35,494 nucleotides of DNA. Origin: Woeseiaceae bacterium. Lineage in GTDB: Bacteria > Pseudomonadota > Gammaproteobacteria > Steroidobacterales > Woeseiaceae. Made by a program: the position numbers and the translations under genes. Positions 1 to 9,201 of the stretch are shown in pieces. Under the pieces are notes generated by a model. The model was not told where the DNA came from, made no database searches, and saw only the letters and a list, made by a program, of their open reading frames with translations. Positions within the stretch are counted from its first letter, which is position 1. Each line of letters starts with the position of its first letter. The stretch covers positions 1 to 35,494 of the forward strand of contig JANQGP010000406.1 in NCBI GenBank assembly GCA_028277265.1, given 5' to 3'.

Positions 1-4
1 GAAG

Positions 5-400
5 ATGAGTATGACCGATCCGATCGCAGACATGCTGACGCGCATTCGCAACGGGCAGAAAGCACGCAAAGTTGCCGTATCCATGCCGGCCTCGAAGCAA
101 AAGGAAGCCATTGCGAGAGTATTGCAGGACGAAGGCTACATCACCGGTTTCGCGCTGGATGGTGAAGGCGCCGCGAAAGAGCTCACGGTGGAGCTCAAGT
201 ACTTCGAAGGCGTGCCTGTCATCGAGAAGATACAGCGTGCGAGCCGCCCGGGTCTGCGCGTCTATCGCGGCAAGGAAGGGCTGCCGAAAGTGCTGGGTGG
301 CCTGGGCGTGGCTATCGTGTCGACGTCGGCTGGCGTCATGAGCGATCGCCAGGCCCGTGAGAAAGGTATTGGTGGTGAGGTTCTTTGCATCGTCTCGTGA
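5..400 (+). CDS. rpsH: 30S ribosomal protein S8
   Basis: S8 is a primary 16S rRNA-binding protein of the 30S platform (central domain) and, in E. coli, the translational repressor of the spc operon. The 131-residue product matches the usual length (about 130). It begins [18 protein letters not shown], the conserved S8 N-terminus, and ends with the conserved [20 protein letters not shown] block that contacts helix 21. The ATG at 5 is taken as the start because it gives the canonical N-terminus. Only four bases precede it, so its ribosome-binding site and the expected upstream rpsN lie outside the window. It is the first visible gene of the spc operon, with rplF 31 bp downstream. Confidence 0.98.
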   Translation: MSMTDPIADMLTRIRNGQKARKVAVSMPASKQKEAIARVLQDEGYITGFALDGEGAAKELTVELKYFEGVPVIEKIQRASRPGLRVYRGKEGLPKVLGGLGVAIVSTSAGVMSDRQAREKGIGGEVLCIVS

Positions 401-431
401 TGCCTGAATCTCATTGAGAAGAGACAAGACT

Positions 432-965
432 ATGTCAAGAGTTGCAAAAGCACCGGTTGAGCTGCCAAAAGGCGTGGAGTTCCGGCAGGACGGCAACGTC
501 GTAACGCTGAAGGGCGGCAACGGCGAGCTGTCGCTCGAACTGAATTCCGAGGTCGAGCTTGAGCAGGAAGACAATGTGCTGACCCTGAGTCCGCGTTCGG
601 GCTCGCGCTTCTCGACGGCGATCGCCGGCACGATGCGCGCACTGCTCGCAAACATGGCCAGGGGTGTATCGGAAGGCTTCGAGAAGAAGCTCGAGCTGAA
701 GGGCGTCGGCTATCGCGCGCAGGCCCAGGGCAAGAGCCTGAACCTGTCGCTTGGTTTCTCGCACCCGGTGGTCTACCAGGCGCCGGACGGCGTCAGCATC
801 GAAACGCCGAGCCAGACCGAAATCGTCGTCAAGGGTGCCGACAAGCAGAAGGTTGGCCAGGCCGCCGCGGAAATCCGCGGCTTCCGTCCGCCGGAACCCT
901 ACAAGGGCAAAGGCGTTCGCTATTCCGATGAGCGTGTACAACTCAAGGAAGCGAAGAAGAAATAG
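432..965 (+). CDS. rplF: 50S ribosomal protein L6
   Basis: L6 binds 23S rRNA near the sarcin-ricin loop and factor-binding site of the 50S subunit. The 177-residue product equals the E. coli length. It contains the duplicated L6 fold, with the C-terminal signature ending near [19 protein letters not shown] and [13 protein letters not shown]. The frame is open from a TTG at 414, but the ATG at 432 gives the canonical [17 protein letters not shown] start and has a purine-rich GAGAAGAGA just upstream. It lies between rpsH and rplR, with rplR starting 14 bp after its stop, as in the standard spc operon. Confidence 0.98.
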   Translation: MSRVAKAPVELPKGVEFRQDGNVVTLKGGNGELSLELNSEVELEQEDNVLTLSPRSGSRFSTAIAGTMRALLANMARGVSEGFEKKLELKGVGYRAQAQGKSLNLSLGFSHPVVYQAPDGVSIETPSQTEIVVKGADKQKVGQAAAEIRGFRPPEPYKGKGVRYSDERVQLKEAKKK

Positions 966-979
966 TCAGGTATAAACGC

Positions 980-1339
980 ATGAAACTGGACAAGAAACAA
1001 AACCGTCTGCGCCGTGCCCGTCGAGGCCGCGCGAAGATTCGTGAACTCGAGGCGAATCGCCTGAGCATTCACCGCACGCCGCGTCACATCTACGCGCAGG
1101 TGATCGCGGGTGACGGCGGCAAGGTACTGGTGTCGGCGTCGACGCTCGAAGCCGAGGTTCGCAAGGGCATCAAGAACGGCGGCAATGTCGAAGCTGCGAC
1201 TATCGTCGGTGCGCGCATCGCCGAGAAGGCAAAGGCCGCCGGCATCGACACGGTCGCGTTCGACCGTTCCGGTTTTCGTTACCACGGTCGTGTGAAGGCA
1301 CTGGCCGACGCTGCCCGCGAAGCGGGCCTGAAGTTCTAA
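980..1339 (+). CDS. rplR: 50S ribosomal protein L18
   Basis: L18 binds 5S rRNA and helps attach it to the 50S central protuberance. The 119-residue product (usual 117-120) has the basic N-terminal stretch typical of L18 ([18 protein letters not shown]), then [16 protein letters not shown] and the C-terminal [24 protein letters not shown] block that is strongly diagnostic. The start ATG at 980 follows a short purine-rich stretch. rpsE starts 12 bp after the stop, consistent with co-transcription in the spc operon. Confidence 0.98.
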   Translation: MKLDKKQNRLRRARRGRAKIRELEANRLSIHRTPRHIYAQVIAGDGGKVLVSASTLEAEVRKGIKNGGNVEAATIVGARIAEKAKAAGIDTVAFDRSGFRYHGRVKALADAAREAGLKF

Positions 1340-1351
1340 AGGCATTTGAAG

Positions 1352-1858
1352 ATGGCAAGAAACGAACAGAATCAAGCTGGCGACGACCTCATAGAAAAAC
1401 TGGTCACCGTCAACCGCGTCGCCAAGGTCGTCAAGGGCGGCCGCCAGTTCGGCTTCACCGCGCTCACCGTTGTCGGTGACGGTCAGGGCCAGGTGGGCTT
1501 CGGTTACGGCAAGGCACGGGAGGTGCCGATCGCGATCCAGAAGGCGATGCAGGCTGCACGCCGGAATATGATCAACGTCAACCTCAACAACGACACGCTG
1601 CAGTACGCCAAGAAGGGCCGCCACGGCGCGACGATGGTCTACATGCAGCCGGCTTCCGAAGGTACGGGCGTCATCGCCGGTGGTGCGATGCGTGCTGTCT
1701 TCGAGGCTGCCGGTGTCCGCAACGTGCTCGCCAAGAGTTACGGTTCGCGCAACCCGATCAACGTCGTTCGCGCAACCATCAAGGGCCTGTCGGAGATTCA
1801 CTCGCCGCAGGCGATTGCTGCAAAGCGCGGCAAGAAGGTCAAGGAGATCCTGGCGTAA
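1352..1858 (+). CDS. rpsE: 30S ribosomal protein S5
   Basis: S5 sits at the 30S mRNA entry site and affects translational fidelity and helicase activity. The 168-residue product is normal length (E. coli 167). An S5 N-terminal dsRNA-binding-like domain is visible ([20 protein letters not shown], then [16 protein letters not shown]). The C-terminal domain carries [20 protein letters not shown] and [12 protein letters not shown]. The ATG at 1352 is preferred over an in-frame TTG at 1346, because the latter lies in the spacer where a ribosome-binding site should be. Downstream is rpmD, 39 bp away. Confidence 0.98.
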   Translation: MARNEQNQAGDDLIEKLVTVNRVAKVVKGGRQFGFTALTVVGDGQGQVGFGYGKAREVPIAIQKAMQAARRNMINVNLNNDTLQYAKKGRHGATMVYMQPASEGTGVIAGGAMRAVFEAAGVRNVLAKSYGSRNPINVVRATIKGLSEIHSPQAIAAKRGKKVKEILA

Positions 1859-1897
1859 GCGCCCGGGTCAGTTGGAAAGAGTTTCAGAGACAAGATC

Positions 1898-2086
1898 ATG
1901 GCGAAGCCGAAAGAGTTGAAGGTCACGCTGGTCAAGAGCAAGCATGGCCGTCTGAAAAGCCACAAGGCCTGTGTTGCCGGCTTGGGTCTGCGCAGGATGC
2001 ACCAGACCGTTACGGTTCAGGACACGCCGGAAAACCGCGGCATGATCAATCGAGTTTCGTACCTGTTGTCGGTAGAGGAAGCCTGA
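1898..2086 (+). CDS. rpmD: 50S ribosomal protein L30
   Basis: L30 is a small 50S protein that contacts domain II/5S-adjacent rRNA. The product is 62 residues, the normal size (E. coli 59). It shows the conserved [19 protein letters not shown] segment and the [25 protein letters not shown] block, which defines the family (SIGRLPKHKATLRGLGLRR in E. coli). The spacing to rplO is a single base (stop at 2084-2086, next ATG at 2088), so the two are almost certainly translationally coupled. Confidence 0.97.
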   Translation: MAKPKELKVTLVKSKHGRLKSHKACVAGLGLRRMHQTVTVQDTPENRGMINRVSYLLSVEEA

Positions 2087-2087
2087 C

Positions 2088-2522
2088 ATGCGTCTAAACG
2101 AATTGTCGCCCGCCAAGGGTGCGAAGAAAGCCGGCAAGCGTCTCGGCCGCGGGCACGCCGCCGGCCAGGGCAAGACGAGTGGCCGCGGCCAGAAGGGCCA
2201 GCACGCTCGCTCGGGCGGTTACCACAAGGTCGGCTTCGAAGGCGGCCAGATGCCCCTGCAGCGTCGCCTGCCGAAAGTGGGCTTCCGTTCGCGCATGGCC
2301 AAGTACACGGCCGAGCTGCGTTTGCACGAGCTCGAATTGCCGGCAGCCGATGTCATCGACATGGACGTGCTGAAAAAGGACAACCTCGTTCCGGCGTTCG
2401 TGACCAAGGTTAAAGTCATCAAGTCGGGCGAGATTACGAAAGCGGTCAAGTTGAAGGGCCTGGCGGTCACCAAAGGTGCCCGTGAGGCGATCGAGAAAGC
2501 TGGCGGCAGCATCGAAGACTAA
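2088..2522 (+). CDS. rplO: 50S ribosomal protein L15
   Basis: L15 is a late-assembling 50S protein with a long extended N-terminal tail inside 23S rRNA. The 144-residue product equals the E. coli length. It begins [22 protein letters not shown] and has the glycine/arginine-rich [19 protein letters not shown] tail, then [17 protein letters not shown]. The C-terminus has the [18 protein letters not shown] motif. Its ATG is one base after the rpmD stop. secY follows after 16 bp. Confidence 0.98.
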   Translation: MRLNELSPAKGAKKAGKRLGRGHAAGQGKTSGRGQKGQHARSGGYHKVGFEGGQMPLQRRLPKVGFRSRMAKYTAELRLHELELPAADVIDMDVLKKDNLVPAFVTKVKVIKSGEITKAVKLKGLAVTKGAREAIEKAGGSIED

Positions 2523-2538
2523 TTAACTGGGAATCACT

Positions 2539-3900
<1,362 letters not shown>

Positions 3901-3924
3901 TTCGTCAGCGACAGGAGAGAGCTC

Positions 3925-4038
3925 ATGAAAGTCAGAGCATCAGTCAAGAAGATCTGCAGAAACTGCAAGATCATCCGGCGCAACGGCGTTGTCCGGGTCA
4001 TCTGCACTGACGCACGTCATAAGCAGCGCCAGGGTTGA
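3925..4038 (+). CDS. rpmJ: 50S ribosomal protein L36
   Basis: L36 is the smallest 50S protein. This 37-residue form reads [19 protein letters not shown] and ends HKQRQG. Cysteines at 11, 14 and 27 and histidine 33 form the zinc-ribbon C-X2-C-X12-C-X5-H of the zinc-containing (C+) type. The ATG at 3925 is preceded by a strong AGGAGAGAG ribosome-binding site at about 3913-3921. It lies between secY and rpsM, exactly as in E. coli, where it is the last gene of the spc operon. The spacer to rpsM is only 29 bp, leaving little room for a separate alpha-operon leader. Confidence 0.97.
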   Translation: MKVRASVKKICRNCKIIRRNGVVRVICTDARHKQRQG

Positions 4039-4067
4039 GTCCGGCGAAACTGATAAGGATTTGTTAA

Positions 4068-4424
4068 GTGGCACGTATAGCAGGCATTAACATCCCGTTG
4101 AACAAGCACGTCGTGATTGCATTGACGGGTATCTACGGTATTGGACAAACGCGCGCGAAGCAGATTTGCGATGCGGCAGGCGTCGCGCCTGAAACGCCGG
4201 TCAAGGACCTGGCCGAACCCGAGGTGGCGAAGCTGCGTACCGCCGTCGCCGCCTTCACCGTTGAAGGCGACCTGCGTCGCGAGACTTCGATGAACATCAA
4301 GCGTCTGATGGACCTCGGTTCGTACCGTGGAATCCGTCATCGCCGAGGCCTGCCGCTGCGCGGCCAGCGCACCCGCACGAATGCCCGGACCCGCAAGGGA
4401 CCGAAGCGCCCCATTAAGAGGTAG
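4068..4424 (+). CDS. rpsM: 30S ribosomal protein S13
   Basis: S13 binds the 3' major domain of 16S rRNA in the 30S head and forms an intersubunit bridge with the 50S. The 118-residue product is full length. It shows [14 protein letters not shown], the helix-two-turn-helix around [16 protein letters not shown], and the arginine-rich tail [22 protein letters not shown]. The start is GTG 4068, with AAGGA about ten bases upstream (4055-4059). This is the first gene of the alpha operon; rpsK follows after 7 bp. Confidence 0.98.
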   Translation: MARIAGINIPLNKHVVIALTGIYGIGQTRAKQICDAAGVAPETPVKDLAEPEVAKLRTAVAAFTVEGDLRRETSMNIKRLMDLGSYRGIRHRRGLPLRGQRTRTNARTRKGPKRPIKR

Positions 4425-4431
4425 TTCTCAG

Positions 4432-4812
4432 ATGGCAGAACCGAAGAAGAAGAAGGTTAAAAAGCACGTTGTCGACGCAATTGCGCACATCCATGCTTCC
4501 TTCAACAACACGATCATCACGATTACCGATCGTCAGGGTAATGCGCTCTCTTGGGCGACAGCCGGTGGCTGCGGTTTTCGTGGTTCGCGCAAATCCACGC
4601 CGTTCGCTGCCCAGGTTGCGTCGGACAAGGCGGGCAAGGTTGCCCTCGAGTTCGGCGTCAAGAACCTGGATGTGCGAGTACGTGGGCCAGGTCCGGGTCG
4701 CGAGTCCGCAGTACGCGCCCTGAACGCCCTGGGTTTTCGTATTCAGAACATTGAGGACGTGACGCCTATCCCGCACAACGGATGCCGTCCGCCCAAGAAA
4801 CGCCGCGTATAG
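4432..4812 (+). CDS. rpsK: 30S ribosomal protein S11
   Basis: S11 is on the 30S platform near the mRNA exit and the E site. The 126-residue product shows nearly the full family signature: [20 protein letters not shown], then [19 protein letters not shown], and the invariant end [18 protein letters not shown]. The open frame extends upstream to 4327, but that part is out-of-frame rpsM sequence. The ATG at 4432 gives the correct N-terminus ([13 protein letters not shown]), slightly shorter than E. coli's. rpsD begins 10 bp downstream. Confidence 0.98.
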   Translation: MAEPKKKKVKKHVVDAIAHIHASFNNTIITITDRQGNALSWATAGGCGFRGSRKSTPFAAQVASDKAGKVALEFGVKNLDVRVRGPGPGRESAVRALNALGFRIQNIEDVTPIPHNGCRPPKKRRV

Positions 4813-4822
4813 AGGCCGAACA

Positions 4823-5443
4823 ATGGCAAGATATCTAGGACCAAAGTGCAAACTGTCCCGCCGCGAGGGCACGGACCTGTTTCTGAAGAGCGGCGTGCGC
4901 CCGCTCGAGTCGAAGTGCAAGCTCGAGGTACCCCCGGGTGGCCCGACGCAGCGTCGTCCGCGTCTGTCGGATTACGGCCTGCAGCTTCGCGAGAAACAGA
5001 AACTCCGTCGCATGTACGGTGTGCTCGAGCGTCAGTTTCGCAACTACTACAAGCGCGCCGCCCAGCTGAAGGGCTCGACGGGTGAAAACCTGCTGCGCCT
5101 GCTGGAAGGCCGTCTCGACAACACGGTATACCGCATGGGCTTTGCGTCCACGCGCGCCGAGGCACGCCAGCTCGTGAGCCACAAGAGCATCGAGGTAAAC
5201 GGCAAGGTGGTGAACATCCCGTCCGCCCAGCTCAAGGCCGGCGACAGCGTGTCCGTTCGCGAAAAGGCGAAGAAGCAGCTGCGTATCCAGAACGCAATGG
5301 AAATTGCGAGCCAGGTCGGCCTGCCCGAGTGGGTAGATGTCGACGCCAAGAAGATGACGGGCATACTCAAATCGTTGCCGGATCGCGAAGACATTCTTCC
5401 CGACATCAACGAAAACCTCGTCGTCGAGCTGTACTCGAAGTAA
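4823..5443 (+). CDS. rpsD: 30S ribosomal protein S4
   Basis: S4 nucleates 16S rRNA 5'-domain assembly and in E. coli autoregulates the alpha operon by binding its leader. The 206-residue product is exactly the E. coli length. It begins [21 protein letters not shown] and contains the conserved [20 protein letters not shown] and an S4 RNA-binding domain ([20 protein letters not shown], then [10 protein letters not shown], roughly residues 93-145). It ends with the conserved [11 protein letters not shown]. It sits in the standard position between rpsK and rpoA. Confidence 0.98.
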   Translation: MARYLGPKCKLSRREGTDLFLKSGVRPLESKCKLEVPPGGPTQRRPRLSDYGLQLREKQKLRRMYGVLERQFRNYYKRAAQLKGSTGENLLRLLEGRLDNTVYRMGFASTRAEARQLVSHKSIEVNGKVVNIPSAQLKAGDSVSVREKAKKQLRIQNAMEIASQVGLPEWVDVDAKKMTGILKSLPDREDILPDINENLVVELYSK

Positions 5444-5460
5444 TCGGAGGGTAGCTACCC

Positions 5461-6462
5461 ATGCAGGAATCAGTACACGAATTTCTGAAGCCGCGCGTCG
5501 TAAAAGTAACGCCGGTCAACGATCTGCAAGCGAAGGTCGTCATCGAGCCGTTCGAACGGGGCTTCGGTCACACGCTCGGCAACGCGCTGCGGCGCATTCT
5601 GCTGTCGTCGATGCCAGGCGCGGCGATCACGGAGGCCGAGATCGAGGGTGTGCTCCACGAGTACACGAGCATCGAAGGCGTACAGGAAGACGTCGTCGAT
5701 ATTCTCCTGAACCTCAAGCAAGTTGCCGTCACGATGAATACGCGTGATTCGGCCGAACTGCGAGTCTCGAAGAAAGGTCCGGGTCCGGTCACTGCCGGCG
5801 ACATCCAGCTGGATCATGACGTCGAAATCATGAATCCGGAGCTGATCATCGCCAACCTGACCAAGGTCGGCGAGCTGAACATGATTCTCAAGGTGGAGCG
5901 CGGTCGCGGCTATCGTCCCGCCACGCAGCGCCCGTCGTTCGAGGAGCAGGCCGGTCCGATCGGTCGCCTGCAGCTCGACGCGTCGTTCAGCCCGGTCATC
6001 CGCGTGACGTACGGCGTCGAAGCGGCACGCGTGGAGCAGCGCACCGACCTCGACAAGCTCCTGATCGACATCGAGACGAACGGCACGATCGACCCGGAAG
6101 AGGCCATACGCCGCGCGGGCAGCATCCTCAAGGACCAGCTGTCGGTCTTCGTTGACCTGCAGGGCCAGGAAGAAGGTATTGGCGCGCAGGCCGAAAACCA
6201 GGTGGATCCGATCCTCCTGCGGCCGGTCGACGAGCTTGAGCTGACGGTTCGTTCCGCCAACTGCCTCAAGGCAGAGAACATCATGTACATCGGTGATCTC
6301 GTGCAGCGCACCGAGGTCGAGCTTCTGCGTACGCCGAACCTCGGTAAGAAGTCCCTGACGGAGATCAAGGAGGTTCTGGAAGGCCACGGTCTTGGCCTGG
6401 GTATGCACCTCGAGAACTGGCCGCCGGCCAGCCTGCGTCCCGAGCACGAGCTCATGATGTAA
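5461..6462 (+). CDS. rpoA: RNA polymerase alpha subunit
   Basis: The alpha subunit dimerises to nucleate core RNA polymerase assembly. Its C-terminal domain contacts UP elements and activators such as CRP. The 333-residue product (E. coli 329) has the N-terminal dimerisation motif with [23 protein letters not shown] (about residues 30-52). The C-terminal helix-hairpin-helix region includes [28 protein letters not shown] (about residues 275-302). GGAGG lies seven bases before the ATG. The intact alpha-CTD is relevant to the CRP-type promoter proposed at 7882. Confidence 0.99.
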   Translation: MQESVHEFLKPRVVKVTPVNDLQAKVVIEPFERGFGHTLGNALRRILLSSMPGAAITEAEIEGVLHEYTSIEGVQEDVVDILLNLKQVAVTMNTRDSAELRVSKKGPGPVTAGDIQLDHDVEIMNPELIIANLTKVGELNMILKVERGRGYRPATQRPSFEEQAGPIGRLQLDASFSPVIRVTYGVEAARVEQRTDLDKLLIDIETNGTIDPEEAIRRAGSILKDQLSVFVDLQGQEEGIGAQAENQVDPILLRPVDELELTVRSANCLKAENIMYIGDLVQRTEVELLRTPNLGKKSLTEIKEVLEGHGLGLGMHLENWPPASLRPEHELMM

Positions 6463-6486
6463 GAATCAGATACCAGGAATAGAACA

Positions 6487-6870
6487 ATGCGACATAGAAA
6501 ATCCGGTCGTCGACTGGGTCGTACCAGCTCTCACCGCAAGGCCATGTTCCGCAACATGGCGTCGTCGATGATCAGGCATGAGACGATCCGTACGACGCTT
6601 CCCAAGGCCAAGGAGTTGCGCCGTGTCGTCGAGCCGCTCATCACGCTCGCGAAAGAAGACAGCGTGGCGAACCGCCGCCTCGCTTTCGATCGCCTGCGCG
6701 ACAAGGAGGTAGTCGGCAAGCTGTTCTCCGAGATCGGTCCGCGCTTCAAGGAGCGGCCGGGCGGCTATCTCCGTATCCTCAAGACGGGGCCGCGCCCGGG
6801 CGACGCTGCGCCGATGGCTATCGTCATGCTGACCGAGCAGGCCGAGGCCGAGATTGTGGCGGAAGACTAG
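6487..6870 (+). CDS. rplQ: 50S ribosomal protein L17
   Basis: L17 is an essential 50S protein near the exit tunnel. The 127-residue product (same as E. coli) begins [24 protein letters not shown] and carries the diagnostic [22 protein letters not shown] segment, ending with an acidic tail after [15 protein letters not shown]. It is the last gene of the alpha operon and is followed 28 bp later by an intrinsic terminator, so the ribosomal transcription unit ends here. Confidence 0.98.
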   Translation: MRHRKSGRRLGRTSSHRKAMFRNMASSMIRHETIRTTLPKAKELRRVVEPLITLAKEDSVANRRLAFDRLRDKEVVGKLFSEIGPRFKERPGGYLRILKTGPRPGDAAPMAIVMLTEQAEAEIVAED

Positions 6871-6898
6871 CGGTCTCTCCGTCGAGCCGAGTATCCGT

Positions 6899-6928
6899 AA
6901 AAGCCGGGCTACGCCCGGCTTTTTCTTT
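6899..6928 (+). terminator. Intrinsic terminator of the alpha operon
   Basis: A perfect 9-bp stem, AAGCCGGGC (6901-6909) with GCCCGGCTT (6913-6921), encloses a 3-nt TAC loop and is followed by a T-rich tract (TTTTCTTT). Adenines before the stem could make it partly bidirectional. It lies 30 bp after the rplQ stop. Confidence 0.92.
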
Positions 6929-6931
6929 GCC

Positions 6932-6937
6932 TACAAT
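6932..6937 (+). promoter_or_regulatory. -10 box placing the start site on the patatin ATG
   Basis: TACAAT (5 of 6 matches to TATAAT) ends six bases before the ATG at 6944. The usual 7-nt step from the last -10 base puts +1 exactly on the A of the ATG, suggesting a leaderless mRNA. There is no good Shine-Dalgarno and no clear -35 box, as the upstream DNA is the terminator hairpin. Confidence 0.5.
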
Positions 6938-6943
6938 AAGTGC

Positions 6944-7819
6944 ATGAACGACGTCAACAGAAAAACCGTATCACTGGTCCTCGGCAGCGGCGGTGCCCGT
7001 GGTCTCGCCCACATCGGGGTCATCCAGGTGCTGGAGGAACGCGGTTACGAGATCCGTTCGATCGCGGGCTGTTCCGTCGGCGCGCTGGTGGGCGGAATCT
7101 ACGCGGCCGGCCGACTCGACGAGTACGAGGACTGGGTTCGCGGTATCTCGAAACTCGATATGGTGAACATGATGGACATTGCCTGGGAAGGCGGCGGTCT
7201 GGTGCGCGGCGATCGCATCATCCAGAAGATGATCGATCTTGTCGGTGATCGCCAGATCGAGGAATTGCCGATTCGTTTCACCGCCGTGGCGACCGAACTC
7301 GACAGTGGCCGCGAGGTGTGGCTCAGCAAGGGACCCCTGTTCGATGCGATCCGTTCGTCCTGCTCGTTGCCACTGTTCTTCACGCCCGTAAAGTTCGGCG
7401 AAGACCTGCTCATCGATGGCGGCGTCGTCAACCCGGTGCCCATCGCACCGACGTTCGACGACCACACCGACATCACGATTGCCGTGAATCTCGGTGGCAA
7501 ACCCGTCAGGACCGAGTCGACCGAGCGTGCGCTCGTACCGGTCGACAACCCGCCGCCGACCCCCGGCCGCTTCCGCCAGTGGGTCAATCGCATGAAGACC
7601 CGCATGCCGTTGCGCAGACGCGTGGACGTCGGTGCTTACGACGTTGCCTATATGGCGTTCGATGCCATGCAGAGCACGATTGCGCGGCAGAAGCTTGCCG
7701 CTTACCCGCCGGACCTGATCCTCGAGGTGCCACGAGACGCGGCACGGACCTTCGATGTCGATCGCGCGGCCGAGCTGATCGCACTCGGACGCGAGCTGGC
7801 TGACGCCAATTTGCCCTGA
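6944..7819 (+). CDS. Patatin-like phospholipase (RssA/NTE family)
   Basis: This is a serine hydrolase of the bacterial patatin family, likely acting on phospholipid or other acyl esters in the cytoplasm or at the inner membrane. The 291-residue product shows the oxyanion-hole motif GSGGARG (residues 14-20), the nucleophile elbow GCSVG with Ser44, and the catalytic-dyad DGG with Asp158. RFTAVATELDSGREVWLSKG and AIRSSCSLPLFF also fit the RssA-type subgroup. The frame is open upstream to 6854, across the terminator, so the first ATG after the terminator (6944) is chosen. No signal peptide is visible. The substrate is unknown. Confidence 0.9.
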   Translation: MNDVNRKTVSLVLGSGGARGLAHIGVIQVLEERGYEIRSIAGCSVGALVGGIYAAGRLDEYEDWVRGISKLDMVNMMDIAWEGGGLVRGDRIIQKMIDLVGDRQIEELPIRFTAVATELDSGREVWLSKGPLFDAIRSSCSLPLFFTPVKFGEDLLIDGGVVNPVPIAPTFDDHTDITIAVNLGGKPVRTESTERALVPVDNPPPTPGRFRQWVNRMKTRMPLRRRVDVGAYDVAYMAFDAMQSTIARQKLAAYPPDLILEVPRDAARTFDVDRAAELIALGRELADANLP

Positions 7820-7881
7820 CAGCGACCGCTTGAGGACGAGTAACTTACTGAAAAACAAAGACTTAGTCCGATTCTCGCAAT

Positions 7882-7897
7882 TGTGAGTCGGCTCACA
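7882..7897. promoter_or_regulatory. Consensus CRP-type binding site
   Basis: The sequence reads TGTGA-N6-TCACA with no mismatch in either half-site, and the inner bases extend the arms to TGTGAG/CTCACA. This is the textbook CRP (cAMP receptor protein) consensus; Vfr/CRP relatives in other gammaproteobacteria use the same core. Its centre (7889.5) is 41.5 bp upstream of the start site predicted from the TAAAGT -10 box at 7919-7924, which is the class II activator position. It is 62 bp after the patatin stop and upstream of the small acidic gene. Confidence 0.65.
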
Positions 7898-7918
7898 GCC
7901 AATCGGCTGCGGGAAGCA

Positions 7919-7924
7919 TAAAGT
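7919..7924 (+). promoter_or_regulatory. Candidate -10 box for the small acidic gene
   Basis: TAAAGT matches four of six -10 consensus bases, with no convincing -35 hexamer. That is typical when an activator occupies the -35 region, as the CRP-type site at 7882-7897 would. It predicts transcription starting at about A7931. Confidence 0.45.
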
Positions 7925-8027
7925 ACTCGTAACGTTGGCGGTTTGAGAGGACAGGCCAATTAGCAAGGACAACAAGGCATTTGACGATTGCGTCATCCTG
8001 TCGAAGGAAGCCTTCGATCCCGATGCC

Positions 8028-8276
8028 GTGTTTCTCGACGACATCGTCGACGACGACGTATTGCCCTATCTGAGTCTCTCGGTCGATGGATTGACGACGG
8101 CCGGCGAGGGCAAGAAAGGTGCCCTGGAGCTGCGTCCCGAGGACGTGGCAGCCAACGATGCACCGCCGCCCGACACGGAGATACCCGACACCACGCTCGG
8201 CAGCACCCAGGCACTCGAGGTCTATGGCTGGGAGTCGTCGCTCTGGAGAAAGATCAAGGGCTACCTGGGGTTCTGA
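8028..8276 (+). CDS. Small acidic protein of unknown function
   Basis: I do not recognise this family. From the first conventional start (GTG 8028) it encodes 82 residues, very acidic at the N-terminus (FLDDIVDDDVLPYLSLSVDG), with a proline/acidic middle (NDAPPPDTEIPDTTLGS) and an amphipathic, tryptophan-containing C-terminus (WESSLWRKIKGYLGF). There is no signal peptide or membrane segment. The frame is open back to 7947, and the upstream residues (ending ILSKEAFDPDAV) continue the same acidic character. An AGAGGA ribosome-binding sequence (7946-7951) is followed seven bases later by ATT 7959 in this frame. The real protein may therefore be 105 residues with an ATT start. The CRP-type promoter lies directly upstream. 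The SDR gene starts 12 bp after the stop. Confidence 0.6.
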   Translation: MFLDDIVDDDVLPYLSLSVDGLTTAGEGKKGALELRPEDVAANDAPPPDTEIPDTTLGSTQALEVYGWESSLWRKIKGYLGF

Positions 8277-8282
8277 TAACAT
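8277..8282 (+). promoter_or_regulatory. Extended -10 element before the SDR gene
   Basis: TAACAT is preceded by TGA (TGn, extended -10) at 8274-8276, which is also the stop codon of the preceding gene. The last base of the hexamer is six bases before ATG 8289, so +1 would fall on the A of the ATG. No Shine-Dalgarno sequence is visible (spacer CCCCGC). Confidence 0.4.
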
Positions 8283-8288
8283 CCCCGC

Positions 8289-9122
8289 ATGATCTTCAAA
8301 GACAAGACCGTCATCATCACGGGCGGCTCGGAGGGTGTGGGTGCGGCAGCCGCACGCTTGTTCGCCGAGGCCGGCGCCAACCTGATGCTCGTGGCGCGCA
8401 ACAAGAAGAACCTCGAGGCAACCGCGGAAGACGTCCGGGACAAGACACGCGTCGAAATCTTCCCGATGGACGTGTCCGACACGGAGTCCTGTGCCGACCT
8501 GTTCAAGAAAGCGCAGTTCGAATTCGGACGCGTCGATGTTCTCGTCAACAACGCGGGCTACCACGCGCGCGGGCTGGTCAAGGATGTTCCCGCCGCGGAT
8601 CTCGGGCGCATTATCGACGTGAATCTCAAAGCGCCGATCATGCTCAGTCGTCTCGCGGTCCCTTTCCTGCAGGAAGCCGGCGGCGGTGCAATCGTAAACG
8701 TCGCATCACTGCACGGCCGTCTTGCCAGCGTCGGTGCAACGACGTATTCGGCAAGCAAGTTCGGGCTGCGCGTCTTCTCGCTCGCAATGCACGAAGAGAT
8801 GCGCGACAGCGGCATCAAGATCGCCGTCGTTTCGCCCGGTCCGATCGACACGGGATTCATCATGGAAAACCTCGACGACGTCGACGACATCGTGTTCTCA
8901 CAACCAATGAGTACGGCCGACGACGTTGCCCAGGCCATCCTCGACCTTTGCGGTAACAGTATCCGTGAGCAGGCGATGCCGGTGTCCAGCGGCATCCTGA
9001 CGACGCTTGCCTACGTCGCTCCCTGGCTCGGCAGGTTCCTGCGGCCGATGCTCGAGAAGAAAGGCGCGCGCGTGAAAGCGCGTCTCAAGGCCGAGCGCAA
9101 GGCCGCAGCTTCCGGCAACTAA
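8289..9122 (+). CDS. Short-chain dehydrogenase/reductase (SDR)
   Basis: A cytoplasmic NAD(P)-dependent oxidoreductase of the classical SDR superfamily, 277 residues. The cofactor motif TGGSEGVG is at residues 11-18, NNAG stabilises the central sheet, and the catalytic residues are Ser140 (NVASLHG), Tyr153 and Lys157 (YSASK), followed by SPGPIDTGF. The C-terminus is longer than minimal SDRs, with a hydrophobic stretch (LTTLAYVAPWLGRFLRPML) and a basic Lys/Arg/Ala-rich tail, which may give membrane association. That layout resembles 3-ketosphinganine- or steroid-type SDRs, but the substrate cannot be assigned. The 3' end overlaps the first copy of a duplicated element (9100-9195). Confidence 0.9.
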   Translation: MIFKDKTVIITGGSEGVGAAAARLFAEAGANLMLVARNKKNLEATAEDVRDKTRVEIFPMDVSDTESCADLFKKAQFEFGRVDVLVNNAGYHARGLVKDVPAADLGRIIDVNLKAPIMLSRLAVPFLQEAGGGAIVNVASLHGRLASVGATTYSASKFGLRVFSLAMHEEMRDSGIKIAVVSPGPIDTGFIMENLDDVDDIVFSQPMSTADDVAQAILDLCGNSIREQAMPVSSGILTTLAYVAPWLGRFLRPMLEKKGARVKARLKAERKAAASGN

Positions 9123-9195
9123 AAAAGCGGCCCGGCGGGGGAAGCCGGGCCACCCGGAGTCACGCTACGCCGGGGGAAGACGCGCGTTTCTGCCT
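9100..9195 (-). repeat. Duplicated terminator-bearing element, copy 1
   Basis: About 95 bp here is repeated at 10953-11050 with only scattered differences. The element includes the last ~20 bp of the SDR gene. Read on the minus strand it has a C-rich run (TCTTCCCCCG), a CCGGG/CCCGG stem-loop, then a perfect 8-bp hairpin with a TTCCCCC loop and a T6 tract. It could be a shared 3'-UTR terminator or a small RNA. Confidence 0.8.
9121..9151 (-). terminator. Minus-strand intrinsic terminator (TPR-like gene)
   Basis: On the minus strand GGCCCGGC (9151-9144) pairs perfectly with GCCGGGCC (9136-9129) around a TTCCCCC loop, followed by GC and T6 (9126-9121). It lies 51 bp after the stop of the minus-strand gene at 9202. 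Confidence 0.85.
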
Positions 9196-9201
9196 GGATC
9201 G

